Assembly: GCA_930367205.1 (NCBI GenBank)
Contig: OV884009.1
Span: 103,933,189 to 103,997,188 of the forward strand
Reading direction: 5' to 3'
Length of the DNA stretch: 64,000 bases
Source of the DNA: Acanthosoma haemorrhoidale
Lineage: Eukaryota; Arthropoda; Insecta; Hemiptera; Acanthosomatidae
The position numbers were made by a program, and so were the translations under genes. Below the pieces are notes generated by a model that made no database searches, was not told the DNA's origin, and was given only the letters and a program-made list of their open reading frames with translations. Positions 13,655 through 24,689 of this stretch are shown here, in pieces (position 1 is the stretch's first letter; every line of letters begins with the position of its first letter).

Positions 13655-16600
13655 GGTGTTTTCTTCTTTTGGAAACTAACTTCTTCGTGTACGTTTCCGG
13701 GTATGTGTTTCACGTTGTAGCATCCAGCGATACTCCACAATCCTTTTCACGTTGTAGCATCCAGCGATACTCCACAATCCTTTTCACGTTGTAGCATCCA
13801 GCGATACTCCACAATCCTTTTCACGTTGTAGCATCCAGCGATACTCCACAATCCTTTTCACGTTGTAGCATCCAGCGATACTCCACAATCCTTTTCACGT
13901 TGTAGCATCCAGCGATACTCCACAATCCTTTTCACGTTGTAGCATCCAGCGATACTCCACAATCCTTTTCACGTTGTAGCATCCAGCGATACTCCACAAT
14001 CCTTTTCACGTTGTAGCATCCAGCGATACTCCACAATCCTTTTCACGTTGTAGCATCCAGCAATAGTCCACAATCCTTTTCACGTTGTAGCATCCAGCGA
14101 TAGTCCACAATCCTTTTCACGTTGTAGCATCCAGCGATACTCCACAATCCTTTTCACGTTGTAGCATCCAGCGATACTCCACAATCCTTTTCACGTTGTA
14201 GCATCCAGCGATACTCCACAATCCTTTTCACGTTGTAGCATCCAGGATAGTCCACAATCCTTTTCACGTTGTAGCATCCAGCAATAGTCCACAATCCTTT
14301 TCACGTTGTAGCATCCAGCAATAGTCCACAATCCTTTTCACGTTGTAGCATCCAGCAATAGTCCACAATCCTTTTCACGTTGTAGCATCCAGCAATAGTC
14401 CACAATCCTTTTCACGTTGTAGCATCCAGCAATAGTCCACAATCCTTTTCACGTTGTAGCATCCAGCGATACTCCACAATCCTTTTCACGTTGTAGCATC
14501 CAGCAATAGTCCACAATCCTTTTCACGTTGTAGCATCCAGCGATACTCCACAATCCTTTTCACGTTGTAGCATCCAGCGATAGTCCACAATCCTTTTCAC
14601 GTTGTAGCATCCAGCGATACTCCACAATCCTTTTCACGTTGTAGCATCCAGCGATACTCCACAATCCTTTTCACGTTGTAGCATCCAGCGATACTCCACA
14701 ATCCTTTTCACGTTGTAGCATCCAGCGATACTCCACAATCCTTTTCACGTTGTAGCATCCAGCGATAGTCCACAATCCTTTTCACGTTGTAGCATCCAGC
14801 GATACTCCACAATCCTTTTCACGTTGTAGCATCCAGCGATACTCCACAATCCTTTTCACGTTGTAGCATCCAGCGATACTCCACAATCCTTTTCACGTTG
14901 TAGCATCCAGCGATACTCCACAATCCTTTTCACGTTGTAGCATCCAGCGATAGTCCACAATCCTTTTCACGTTGTAGCATCCAGCGATACTCCACAATCC
15001 TTTTCACGTTGTAGCATCCAGCGATACTCCACAATCCTTTTCACGTTGTAGCATCCAGCGATAGTCCACAATCCTTTTCACGTTGTAGCATCCAGCGATA
15101 CTCCACAATCCTTTTCACGTTGTAGCATCCAGCGATACTCCACAATCCTTTTCACGTTGTAGCATCCAGCGATACTCCACAATCCTTTTCACGTTGTAGC
15201 ATCCAGCGATAGTCCACAATCCTTTTCACGTTGTAGCATCCAGCGATACTCCACAATCCTTTTCACGTTGTAGCATCCAGCGATAGTCCACAATCCTTTT
15301 CACGTTGTAGCATCCAGCGATAGTCCACAATCCTTTTCACGTTGTAGCATCCAGCGATACTCCACAATCCTTTTCACGTTGTAGCATCCAGCGATACTCC
15401 ACAATCCTTTTCACGTTGTAGCATCCAGCGATAGTCCACAATCCTTTTCACGTTGTAGCATCCAGCGATACTCCACAATCCTTTTCACGTTGTAGCATCC
15501 AGCGATACTCCACAATCCTTTTCACGTTGTAGCATCCAGCGATACTCCACAATCCTTTTCACGTTGTAGCATCCAGCGATACTCCACAATCCTTTTCACG
15601 TTGTAGCATCCAGCGATACTCCACAATCCTTTTCACGTTGTAGCATCCAGCGATACTCCACAATCCTTTTCACGTTGTAGCATCCAGCGATACTCCACAA
15701 TCCTTTTCACGTTGTAGCATCCAGCGATAGTCCACAATCCTTTTCACGTTGTAGCATCCAGCAATAGTCCACAATCCTTTTCACGTTGTAGCATCCAGCG
15801 ATAGTCCACAATCCTTTTCACGTTGTAGCATCCAGCGATACTCCACAATCCTTTTCACGTTGTAGCATCCAGCGATACTCCACAATCCTTTTCACGTTGT
15901 AGCATCCAGCGATACTCCACAATCCTTTTCACGTTGTAGCATCCAGGATAGTCCACAATCCTTTTCACGTTGTAGCATCCAGCAATAGTCCACAATCCTT
16001 TTCACGTTGTAGCATCCAGCAATAGTCCACAATCCTTTTCACGTTGTAGCATCCAGCAATAGTCCACAATCCTTTTCACGTTGTAGCATCCAGCAATAGT
16101 CCACAATCCTTTTCACGTTGTAGCATCCAGCAATAGTCCACAATCCTTTTCACGTTGTAGCATCCAGCGATACTCCACAATCCTTTTCACGTTGTAGCAT
16201 CCAGCAATAGTCCACAATCCTTTTCACGTTGTAGCATCCAGCGATACTCCACAATCCTTTTCACGTTGTAGCATCCAGCGATAGTCCACAATCCTTTTCA
16301 CGTTGTAGCATCCAGCAATAGTCCACAATCCTTTTCACGTTGTAGCATCCAGCAATAGTCCACAATCCTTTTCACGTTGTAGCATCCAGCAATAGTCCAC
16401 AATCCTTTTCACGTTGTAGCATCCAGCAATAGTCCACAATCCTTTTCACGTTGTAGCATCCAGCAATAGTCCACAATCCTTTTCACGTTGTAGCATCCAG
16501 CAATAGTCCACAATCCTTTTCACGTTGTAGCATCCAGCAATAGTCCACAATCCTTTTCACGTTGTAGCATCCAGCAATAGTCCACAATCCTTTTCACGTT

Positions 16601-16883
16601 GTAGCATCCAGCGATACTCCACAATCCTTTTCACGTTGTAGCATCCAGTGATAGTCCACAATCCTTTTCACGTTGTAGCATCCAGCAATAGTCCACAATC
16701 CTTTTCACGTTGTAGCATCCAGCGATAGTCCACAATCCTTTTCACGTTCTACTTCCCCTGATACCTTCTTTCTATCTCCTTGATGACCTGATGGAATCTT
16801 TCCCCTTGTTCTACACTAACGTTCCCAAAGCTTTCCGGAAAATAGTTCACATGCGAGTGTAAGAAGTGAAAATTCAAACTCAT
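13655..16883 (-). pseudogene. Fossil arthropod repeat protein disrupted by the minisatellite
   Basis: On the - strand from ATG at 16883 the sequence reads MSLNFHFLHSHVNYFPES, then GNVSVEQGERFHQVIKEIER, then RYQGK, a stop, and NVKRIVDYRWMLQRE. I recognise this as the short conserved block of an uncharacterised protein family common in arthropod genomes, probably mobile-element derived (HFLHSHLDFFPEN ... GERFHQDI ... RYQGKW ... ADYCW-L-R). The coding sense then runs straight into the 37-bp array, and after about 81 units it resumes at 13705 with RETHTRKRTRRS and a stop. The pre-array ancestor would therefore have been one continuous short frame. The stop after RYQGK and the 37-bp unit length make it dead now. 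Family identification is from memory; the collinearity is visible in the sequence. Confidence 0.6.
13709..16748. repeat. 37-bp minisatellite, about 82 tandem copies
   Basis: The unit is 37 bp (cctttt + cacgttgtagcatccagc + gatactccacaat). Full units run from 13742 to 16736: 79 units of 37 bp and two of 36 bp (at about 14245 and 15946, both with ccaggatag) account exactly for the 2995 bp. A partial leading copy starts at 13709 and a partial trailing one ends at 16748. Units differ mainly at two linked sites, giving four classes: gcgatac, gcgatag, gcaatag and rare gtgatag. There are no spacers. Each + strand unit contains TAG, and 37 is not a multiple of three, so no long frame exists. Confidence 0.97.
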
Positions 16884-16963
16884 GCATCAACCTTGTGTTT
16901 GAAACGCGTTCAACATGTGGATCACAATACTAATACAGTTGGGATCCTTCATGTCAACCCAGC

Positions 16964-17990
16964 TGGGAGACTATTGGTAAAGACGTCCTTTATTGTCTTT
17001 CAACCCCCAGAACTTCACTTTCCGGTATAGGAAACATAGTCGAATTACCTCTACCCGATACCTCCAACTCATAAAACAGCCACTAAAACCCGCTACAATT
17101 TTGTTCAAGTTTGAGAACTTAAAAAAAAAAACCCTCCAACGTAAGGCTGCAGGACTGGGTAGTCCTAACAGGGGTTGTTATCATCGAACGGACTGGTGAC
17201 TTTGGTGGAGTTCAGGTGGCTGGCTATACGGCACGGTATCACATGGATGTACAGTCTAGGAGATCTGGATTTTGGTTGGGATCTAATGGCCAATAGGTGG
17301 CTGTGTCAGGAGAGATAGTGGAGCAATGTTTCCGTGAGAGTGCAGACAGCAAACCACGTCCTCGTGTATTCGTGGAGTTTGACCCCCCAGTGTTGGTGCT
17401 TCGCATTAAAGTCCGCCTCTAACCTACCTGGGAGACTATTGGTAAAGACGCCCCAGAACTTCACTTTTCGGAATAGGAAACACATTCGAATTACCTCTAC
17501 CCGGTACCTCCTACTCATTAAACACCCGCACAGGATAAAAAATTGTGAAATCTTGGACTTAGTGACGACCGACCACCTGCCAGCCCTGTAATCAATCTAC
17601 GAGTTGTGATCGAGCGATCCGTAAACTACGACTATAGTTGGGCCGACTGGGAACTATATCGATCCCAAGTGTGCCATGAATTGGATGCGGTCCCTGTTCT
17701 CCGCTCTACAAAAGTAGTGGATTGACAGTTAGCTTTCCTAAACGAGGTTATCGTCGATAAAGCTGACACTGCCATCCCGAAGCCACCAACGTTGCAAAAA
17801 CCACCGGACCATATTCTTAGATTGCACTGCGCAATAATTGGAAGAATAACTGGTACCGTACAAGCAATTGTCAAGTCAAGAAAGTAGTTAACTATTTCAC
17901 AACAAGAATTCAGGGCTTGATGAGTAATTTGAAAACGGCAACGTGGCAAGCGTGACTTCAAGGCGTGCACGGCAATCACCGTAAGTTTTG
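16964..17990. mobile_element. Rearranged Jockey-like endonuclease segment, copy A
   Basis: The - strand reads the middle of an apurinic-like endonuclease: RLEADFNAKHQHWGVKLHEY near 17400-17470 (the GDFNAKH box), then TYWPLDPNQNPDLLD near 17255-17300. The + strand from about 17545 reads the part that should follow, DLVTTDHLPAL then YSWADWELYRSQV and NEVIVDKADTAIPKPP. The two halves are therefore head to head, an inversion inside the ORF. A second partial copy of the 17430-17530 stretch lies at 16970-17080. Segment 17100-17845 recurs inverted at 20100-20745. Confidence 0.65.
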
Positions 17991-18361
17991 GAAGCTCCTC
18001 TAGACCACTACTCCGAAATACTCAAGCGTCCACAATCATATTGTAACAATGAAGCGCAGTTAGCTCACACGTCAAAAAAATCAGCCATGTGATCGTGATT
18101 TTTGGTCGCTGAATACAAACAAATGTAAAACATTTCCGCAAAGAAGTATGGCATTCCATGAATGCCAATTTGATACTTTTGAGTCTAATGAATTTTAATA
18201 TTGATAATAAAAGAAACCATTGATAATACCATATTTTGCCATTTATAAAAGATATATAATGTAATATTTCTCTGGAATTTGATGAACAAATACACAGTTA
18301 CCTAAATTTAATGATCCATAATGATACCGCACCGTTGCGTATTCAACTGACGACTAAAATG

Positions 18362-20240
18362 ACGAATTGAAACTTCTTTATTGTGCTAAAATTACAATCT
18401 GCCTAATTAGGCAATAAGTAATTGTGATAAATGTTCTCATTCATTTACAGTTTTCATTCACTCTCTCATTCATACAGTATTTACAAACAGTCCAGAGACC
18501 TCCCAAATCAACATGGCTGTCACCTCCCTCGCATCCGAAAGATGAAGCGGAGTCTTGGGAAGTCCCTCACACTCCTCCGTCAGCCGCGTCACCGGATACG
18601 AGCCAGTGGAGGATGACGAAGAGCGTGAGAGCCACAAACGCTCAGGACATGATTGGAGAAAATGGCCATTACCAGGACTCCCACTGTAACGCATTTATAG
18701 CAGGTCACGAGGACACTGCCATTTCAGTATCCGAGGAGGGTTATAGGGATGAGTGGTGTAGTAATAACTGTGCTACGGGATTAGGGTGGTTGGATAGGTT
18801 ACTATGGAATTTCATGAACTCGGAAGGGATGAGTTCAAGAATGTAAGGTATATTAAGATCGTTTGGAGGGTTTTGTTGCTAACGTAATAAGGGGCATTTA
18901 CTATTGTTCTCAGGACTTTTGATTGAAAGGATTGGATACGCTTGATGATCGACTTTTTTGCTGTCCCCCATAGCTCTATTCTGTATACAAGGAGAGGAAT
19001 AGAATTAAAAAAATACTAGTGGCCAAGACTTCCAGGAGAGGGTGAAGGTAATATGGGAACATTTTGCTTCATTAACTTTGATTGGTTGCACCAATGCTCG
19101 ATCTCATTAATGTGTTTTTAATGGTTATGGGATGTTATATCGGGGTCTGGGTGGGATGACAAGACTGCAGTGTCATCTGCAAATGTGGCCAAGAAGGTAT
19201 TGGAAGTAGAGGGGACATCAGCGGTGTATAGGTTATAGAGGATGGGGCCTAGGACACTGCCCTGTGGAAATCCTGCATTTATGGGATAGTAGTTAGAGTA
19301 TTCTAAACCACAGCGGACTTGGAAGAAGCGGTTTGAAAGGTAGGACTGTAGGATAAGAAAAAGGGTCTGTGGTAAATGTCTTTTGAGCTTGTAGAGCAAA
19401 CCTGCGTGCCAAACCCTGTCAAAAGCTTGAGCTATATCAAGAAAGGCAGCAGTGCAATACTGTTTGGTTTCAAGGGCTGAGGAGATGTGATCAACAACGC
19501 GAAGGCCTTGTTGAGCAGTGGAATGTCGTAGATAGAAACCAAACTGGTGTGTGGGAAAAAGGTTTTTGGATTTAACAATTGGAAGTAGACGTTTTAACAG
19601 GAGTTTTTGAAATATTTTTGAGAGGATAGGGAGTATGCTAATTTGACGGTAAGATGAGGCGTCATTGGGTGGTTTGCCGGGTTTGGTGAATAAGACAATA
19701 ATGGAATGTTTCCAGAAGAGAGGAAAGTTCGTTGTTCGGGTAATGCAATTATAAATGTAGGTTAGGAAAATTAATTATGGCTTTAGGAGGTAGTTGTTTG
19801 AGAATTTGAGGAGTAAGGAGATCATATCCAGAGGGTTTTCGGTAAGGTTAGTCTTTCAGAAGGTATTTGACCTCAGCGGGGTTAACGGCTTTTGATGGAA
19901 GAGAGAGAGGTACAGGTGAAGTGAGGAAATCTTCAACAGTTGTGCCATGAGTATGCTTTTGATGAGAAAGGTAAGGTGTGAAAGTATGGGAAGACTGCAA
20001 AGCGAATTCTTCCGATTTATCCCCATCCGAAGCCCGCCCAGGAAAGATGAAGGAGTAGGTGTGAAACTGGATGATATTATCGGAATTTTTTAGTTACATT
20101 CCACAGGGAGTTATCCGTGGTAGACAGCAACGGTGGTGGCTGCGGTATGGCAGTGTCAGCTGCATCGACGATAACCTCGGTTAGGAAAGATACCCGTCAA
20201 TCCTGTTGATCGATATAGTTCCCAGTTGGCCCAACTATAA
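18362..20240 (-). pseudogene. Jockey-clade retrotransposon ORF2 (RT) with 3' UTR
   Basis: The - strand gives, from high to low coordinate: the EN-RT linker (TEVIVDAADTAIPQPPPLL), the RT lead-in with the PSGYDLLTPQILKQLP block near 19800, HQFGFYLRHSTAQQGLRVVD near 19510, AFLDIAQAFDRVWHAGLLYK near 19420, FPQGSVLGPILYNLYTADVP near 19230 and the catalytic box FADDTAV near 19160. The C-terminal RT region is frameshifted. The 3' UTR near 18362-18700 ends with a TTTTAGCACAATAAAG-type tail shared with copies at 28.1, 42.5 and 46.6 kb. Stops (for example after DPDITSHNH) make it non-functional. The + strand frame at 18424-18846 is antisense. Confidence 0.85.
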
Positions 20241-20745
20241 TCGTACTTCACGGGTCGATCGATTACAGCTCTACCGTCAATTGATTACAGGGCTGACAAG
20301 TGGTCGGTCGTCACATAGTCCAAGATTTCATAATTTTTTATCCTGTGCGGGTGTTTAATAAGTAGGAGGTACCAGGTAGACGTAATTCGAATGTGTTTCC
20401 TATTCCGAAAAGTGAAGTTCTGGGGTGGACGACAGTAAAGGGCATCTTTACCAATAGTCTCCCAGCTAGGTTAGAGGTGGACTTTAATGCGAATCACCAA
20501 CACTAGGGGTCAAAATCCACGAATAAACGCTTTGCTGTCTGCACTCTCACGGAAACATTTATCCACTATCTCTCCTGATACAGCTACCTATTGGCAATTA
20601 GATCCCAACCGAAATCCAGATCTCCTAGACCGGACATCCATGCGATGCCGTGTCGTATAGCCAGCCACCTGAACTCCACCAAAGCCACCAGTCGGTTCGA
20701 TGACAACCGGGTAGTCCTTATGTTGGAGTGTTTTTTTTTTCTAAA
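20100..20745. mobile_element. Rearranged Jockey-like endonuclease segment, copy B (inverted)
   Basis: This is the approximate reverse complement of 17100-17845. The + strand here reads RLEVDFNANHQH near 20475 and AIRSQPKSRSPRPDIHAMPC near 20595, in a different frame from the DPNQNPDLLD reading of copy A. The - strand reads YVTTDHLSAL and YDYSWANWELYRS and continues into the RT of the preceding entry. The same head-to-head junction appears in both copies, so the internal inversion is older than the duplication. Similarity is high but clearly imperfect. Confidence 0.7.
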
Positions 20746-21039
20746 GCTATCAAACTTGAAAAATCAAAGAATAAGGAATAAAATGGAAATTATTTGGGAT
20801 AAGTTGAACTTTTTTCTAGGAGGAACCTATAAAGGAACCCACCTAAGGTTGGGTGAAGGAAATAAGGAGTGTGGGAGACCTCGAGTGAAGTGCAGGTGAT
20901 CTAGGGACTGTGGTGAGAGACCACCGGAAGTTGAACCTAGTTTGTCTAAGCCAGGGTATGGATTCGATCAGAGATCGAGTGGTCTTCGCCGGTTTTGAGT
21001 AGTGCCTGTTAGGGAATTGCTGTTGGACCTGAGGCCATT

Positions 21040-22360
21040 ATGTCAACTTATTACTTCTCCACGCCTGCGGACCTGTTGTGCTGCCATCTAACGAGTAGTG
21101 GTGGAGGTCGGATGTTAGATAGCGTCTTCTGTCAGAAAAGTATAGAGACGGAAAAATTGATGCCGTCTTCTGGTGGCTTCTGTAATGGTAGGTACTTAAA
21201 AGTTTTCGTGTATGTCAGCTGCATTCATCTTACGACAAAGGGTGTGCCAGAGTGACAGGTGGAGAACCCTATTCTGGAACTGCTGGAATTGTTCTAGTGT
21301 GCTAGGATGGAGTTATCTAAATAGCGGAGTCCCAAACAGTAGGGCTGGCCTCAAGACACTTTGGTTTATCAACAGCTTCGTCTGAGTGATATGGCCGAGT
21401 TAGAGATGAGGTGTAGAGTTTAGTACGGTTTACGAACTTGTTTAAGCTTTTTTCTGAGGTGGGTGCTGAATTTCAAATGCCTGCCTAGGTTGATTCCGAG
21501 GTAGCAAATGTTGTTGCGTGCATTACAGCCCTTCCCTTCTATTTAGAATATTGTTGGGAGCTTTCTTTTCCCATGCTCGAAGGAGAAGATGATCCCTTGT
21601 GTCTTGGCTGGGTTGACTCTAATAGCTAAACCTATCAGTTATGAGTTGACCACCTCACATTGGGTTATGATGCTCGTACTATGTGCGCAGTTTATATGTT
21701 AAACAGTAGAGGACCCAGCACCGAATCTTGGGGGACTCCGGTAGTAAATTATTTTCTGGCGGTAGTGATGGTTCCTATTCGCACTGAGAAAGTTCTGCCT
21801 TTGAGATAGGAATTCACTATATCCTGAATCTGTTCGGTGAATTCATATTCCCTTAGACGTTGAAGCGTTGTGTTGTGGTCCACTGAGTCAAATGCTTTCG
21901 AAAAGTCCAAAAAGATCATTGCAGTGGCTCTGTTGCTTCGCATGTTTGTTGCCACGTGTTGCTAGAGTCTTAAATTGCGGTGTGCGCTTAAGCATTGTAC
22001 GAAGCCAGTCTGCTGTAGTGGGATGATCTGTTGAGTCTCATAGTGTTTGGATAGATGTCGATGGATAATTCTCTCGAACAGCTTTGACAGCTGTGTCAGC
22101 AAGTCAATAGGGTGACAGTGAGCTGGTTCATAACCACTTTTAGTTTGCTTTAGCAGCGGGAGGACAACACTTTGTAGTGGGAGATACGCCTGCCTCTTGT
22201 ATATGGGTAGAATAAAGCCATATTCTTTGAAATATATTTCTTGGGTCGGCACTTGTACCTTTATAGCCGAAATATTTTTAGCAGTGTTGTCTTTGAGCCG
22301 CCTGTTCCGTTGGGCACACCTTAAGTTATATTTATAAGAAATAAAACCGTACATGTTCCA
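21040..22360 (-). pseudogene. Non-LTR retrotransposon RT remnant (Jockey/CR1-like)
   Basis: The - strand from 22354 reads an RT entry region (LPLLKQTKSGYEPAHCHPID then LLTQLSKLFERIIHRHLSKH), then after a frame change near 21958 MIFLDFSKAFDSVDHNTTLQ with the first catalytic Asp, and SYLKGRTFSVRIGTITTARK. Further down, LHPSTLEQFQQFQNRVLHLS in another frame is an RT C-terminal segment. The FADD box and GVPQGS box cannot be read cleanly, so the core is damaged. DFSKAFDSVDH rather than DIAQAFDRVWH separates it from the Jockey copy next to it. The 3' boundary near 21000 is uncertain. Confidence 0.75.
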
Positions 22361-24689
22361 GGTACATTCCTCAACTTTTATTATTCAAATCTAATTTTTC
22401 CAGTACCTTTCGCCTTGTTCCTTGGCACAGTGAAATTTAGATATGGGGCAATACGGAATGAAGATTAAAATAAAAGCTTTTAAAACAATGTTTTCATTTC
22501 AGGATATTAGAAAACTTTAAAATTTGATTGGATCAAAATTAGGGTTGTTAAATAAGAGAAAAGGAGGTGGTAATCGCGATGCATTAGATATGGGAAGAAA
22601 ATTACAGTTGATGTCAGCTGGAAAGATGTGGGAGACTGAAGAAACACGCAATTTACCCAACACTGTGATAAATATCAAAATATTAATAGAATTGAATTAT
22701 CAACTCAGCAAATGGATCTGATATTACTTTAACGTTAGAATGTATGTTTCTGCTCAAGAAGTTGACTATTTATTATTTAACTTAACCAAAAATTACTTAG
22801 CATTAAAGTAATTACTGCTTTTTTGTCGTACTTGTTTATTCATCTTGTTGTGTTAAAAATTATTTGTTAACACCTAGCTAGGACGTGAATCCAACACTTC
22901 CTTGGAGCCTTATCAGCCTGCTTTTATGGTGGTCCATAAGGGGCCCATCTGTACGTTTGCCCACTTACACCTCACAAATTGCTATCTCTTAATATTATTT
23001 CCTATATTCAATTCATATGCCGAAGTCTTAGTTCGAAATAGGTGCTCACAATCATATAGGGGGCCTTGAAAGTTAACAATTCTCACACATGGGTAAGATA
23101 ACGTCAAAAATGTTTCCTGGCGCCATTCTGAATCGTTTACGCCTGAACGTTGAACTGACTCGTGGTCTTGGTTGGATATATAACTAGGAGTAGATGACTG
23201 CTGTAAAATATATATGTAGATATTAAGAGTAAATTGGAAAATACTAATACTGTAGTTTTGCAAAGTTATTACTTCAATATTAGATAGAACATAGGCGGAC
23301 AGTCTCCCATGAATCACTGTTTGAATAGTAAAATGTCTTCAGTACCTCTCCATTTATATTGGTACATTTTGATAGGAAATAATTTCTAAGGAATAAATTT
23401 AAAGAAGAAAACAGCTTTCCGATTGTGCACATTTATGAAAAGCGATAAGTACTGATTTATCGTTATTCATCTTTATTTTATTTATTTTAAAATAGTCCAT
23501 AATAAGCGCTATTTTAAATTTAAGGCTGGTTTTACCAATAAAAGAAAACTCAAAGGCCTCTTTTAAATTAATCTTGAAATTATGGTAATTGACAAAAAAG
23601 TAGAGGTATGTTTTATATTTTTAACTTAGTTTTTATGAAACTATTGACTAAATATTACAATTAAAAGAAAAAAATGTATCCTTTATCGGAGGTAGTTCTA
23701 ACATGAACATAAAAATCCAACTGATCCTTGCCAAGTTCTTGGTACCTTGTTGTATGTAGATGGTTTACCAATGTTAGCCAGTAGATGATCTGTAGGGCTT
23801 GATCTCTTTGTAGATGGTGAATAACAACAGTTAATTAACTATTATCTTGATGTCGGCTAACCTGATACTTCGGGAACACTGTTATCAACACTCCTTTATT
23901 GATATTCCAAAATGATTTGGAATAATTAAGCGGAAATGTACCAATACATGAGTAAGTAAACTTAGTAATGGATTGACTGGCAATAATGGTTTGCATTCGA
24001 TATATGCCCGAAGACTCTCAGTGGTGAGAGGGTGGAACTGGGGCACCAAGATCACTGCACTAAGACAAAAAGATTTTATAATTATAGTGATAGTCCCCAT
24101 AAACTCATTTCATTTTAAATGTGTTTCCTGAGCAACTGGGGACCGATAAACGTAACTGTCACTTTAGCTGTTGAAAGACAACTGGCGCGCCAGTGTGGCA
24201 GCGTGGGCTTTATGTGATCCTGAAATGGCTTAAGTATACATTCGTACACATACACTGTGGCAAAGGTCCGTACACCCAATACTCAGCCTGTAATCCTTAA
24301 TACATGATAGTCACTCGAGCCTATCTTGAGAGTCTACAAGATCGTGCAGGCTCCACGTTGCACTTGGTTATGACTCCGGTCCTGCCGAGAGTACAAAGAA
24401 AACAAAAACAGAAAAATAAAAATATATCACACTCCAGAGATATATACATGAAAATAAAAAAAACAAAACATAGATCTGGTAGTTACTCCTTAATAATTTA
24501 ACAAAAATACATCCTTAATGCTTAAGTCCAATACTACGAAACCAAATGAACAATACATTATCCGAGTCTAAGAATAAAACAACAACAAAAAACGGAAACC
24601 TTGTACAGATCGTTCTTATTCTTACTACTCCCAAATCGAGCGTTCCGGGGAAGAGCGAGAGCGCACCACTCTATTCACCTTAGACCCCC
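22361..24689. other. Gene-less DNA, possible LTR-type sequence at the right end
   Basis: No coding region is supported. The frames at + 22524-22721, - 22982-23317 and - 23885-24100 have no motif. The 24.2-24.7 kb part precedes a - strand Gypsy pol and could include its 3' LTR, but no partner LTR remains to confirm this. Confidence 0.45.

Noticed and set aside
13709..16748. CRISPR-like array
   Set aside because: Units are contiguous with no unique spacers, and the genome is eukaryotic; it is a minisatellite.
17632..17979. 115-codon - strand frame
   Set aside because: Antisense to the + strand endonuclease-linker motifs of the rearranged Jockey segment.
18424..18846. 140-codon + strand frame
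   Set aside because: Antisense to the Jockey RT C-terminus and 3' UTR, which read sensibly on the - strand.
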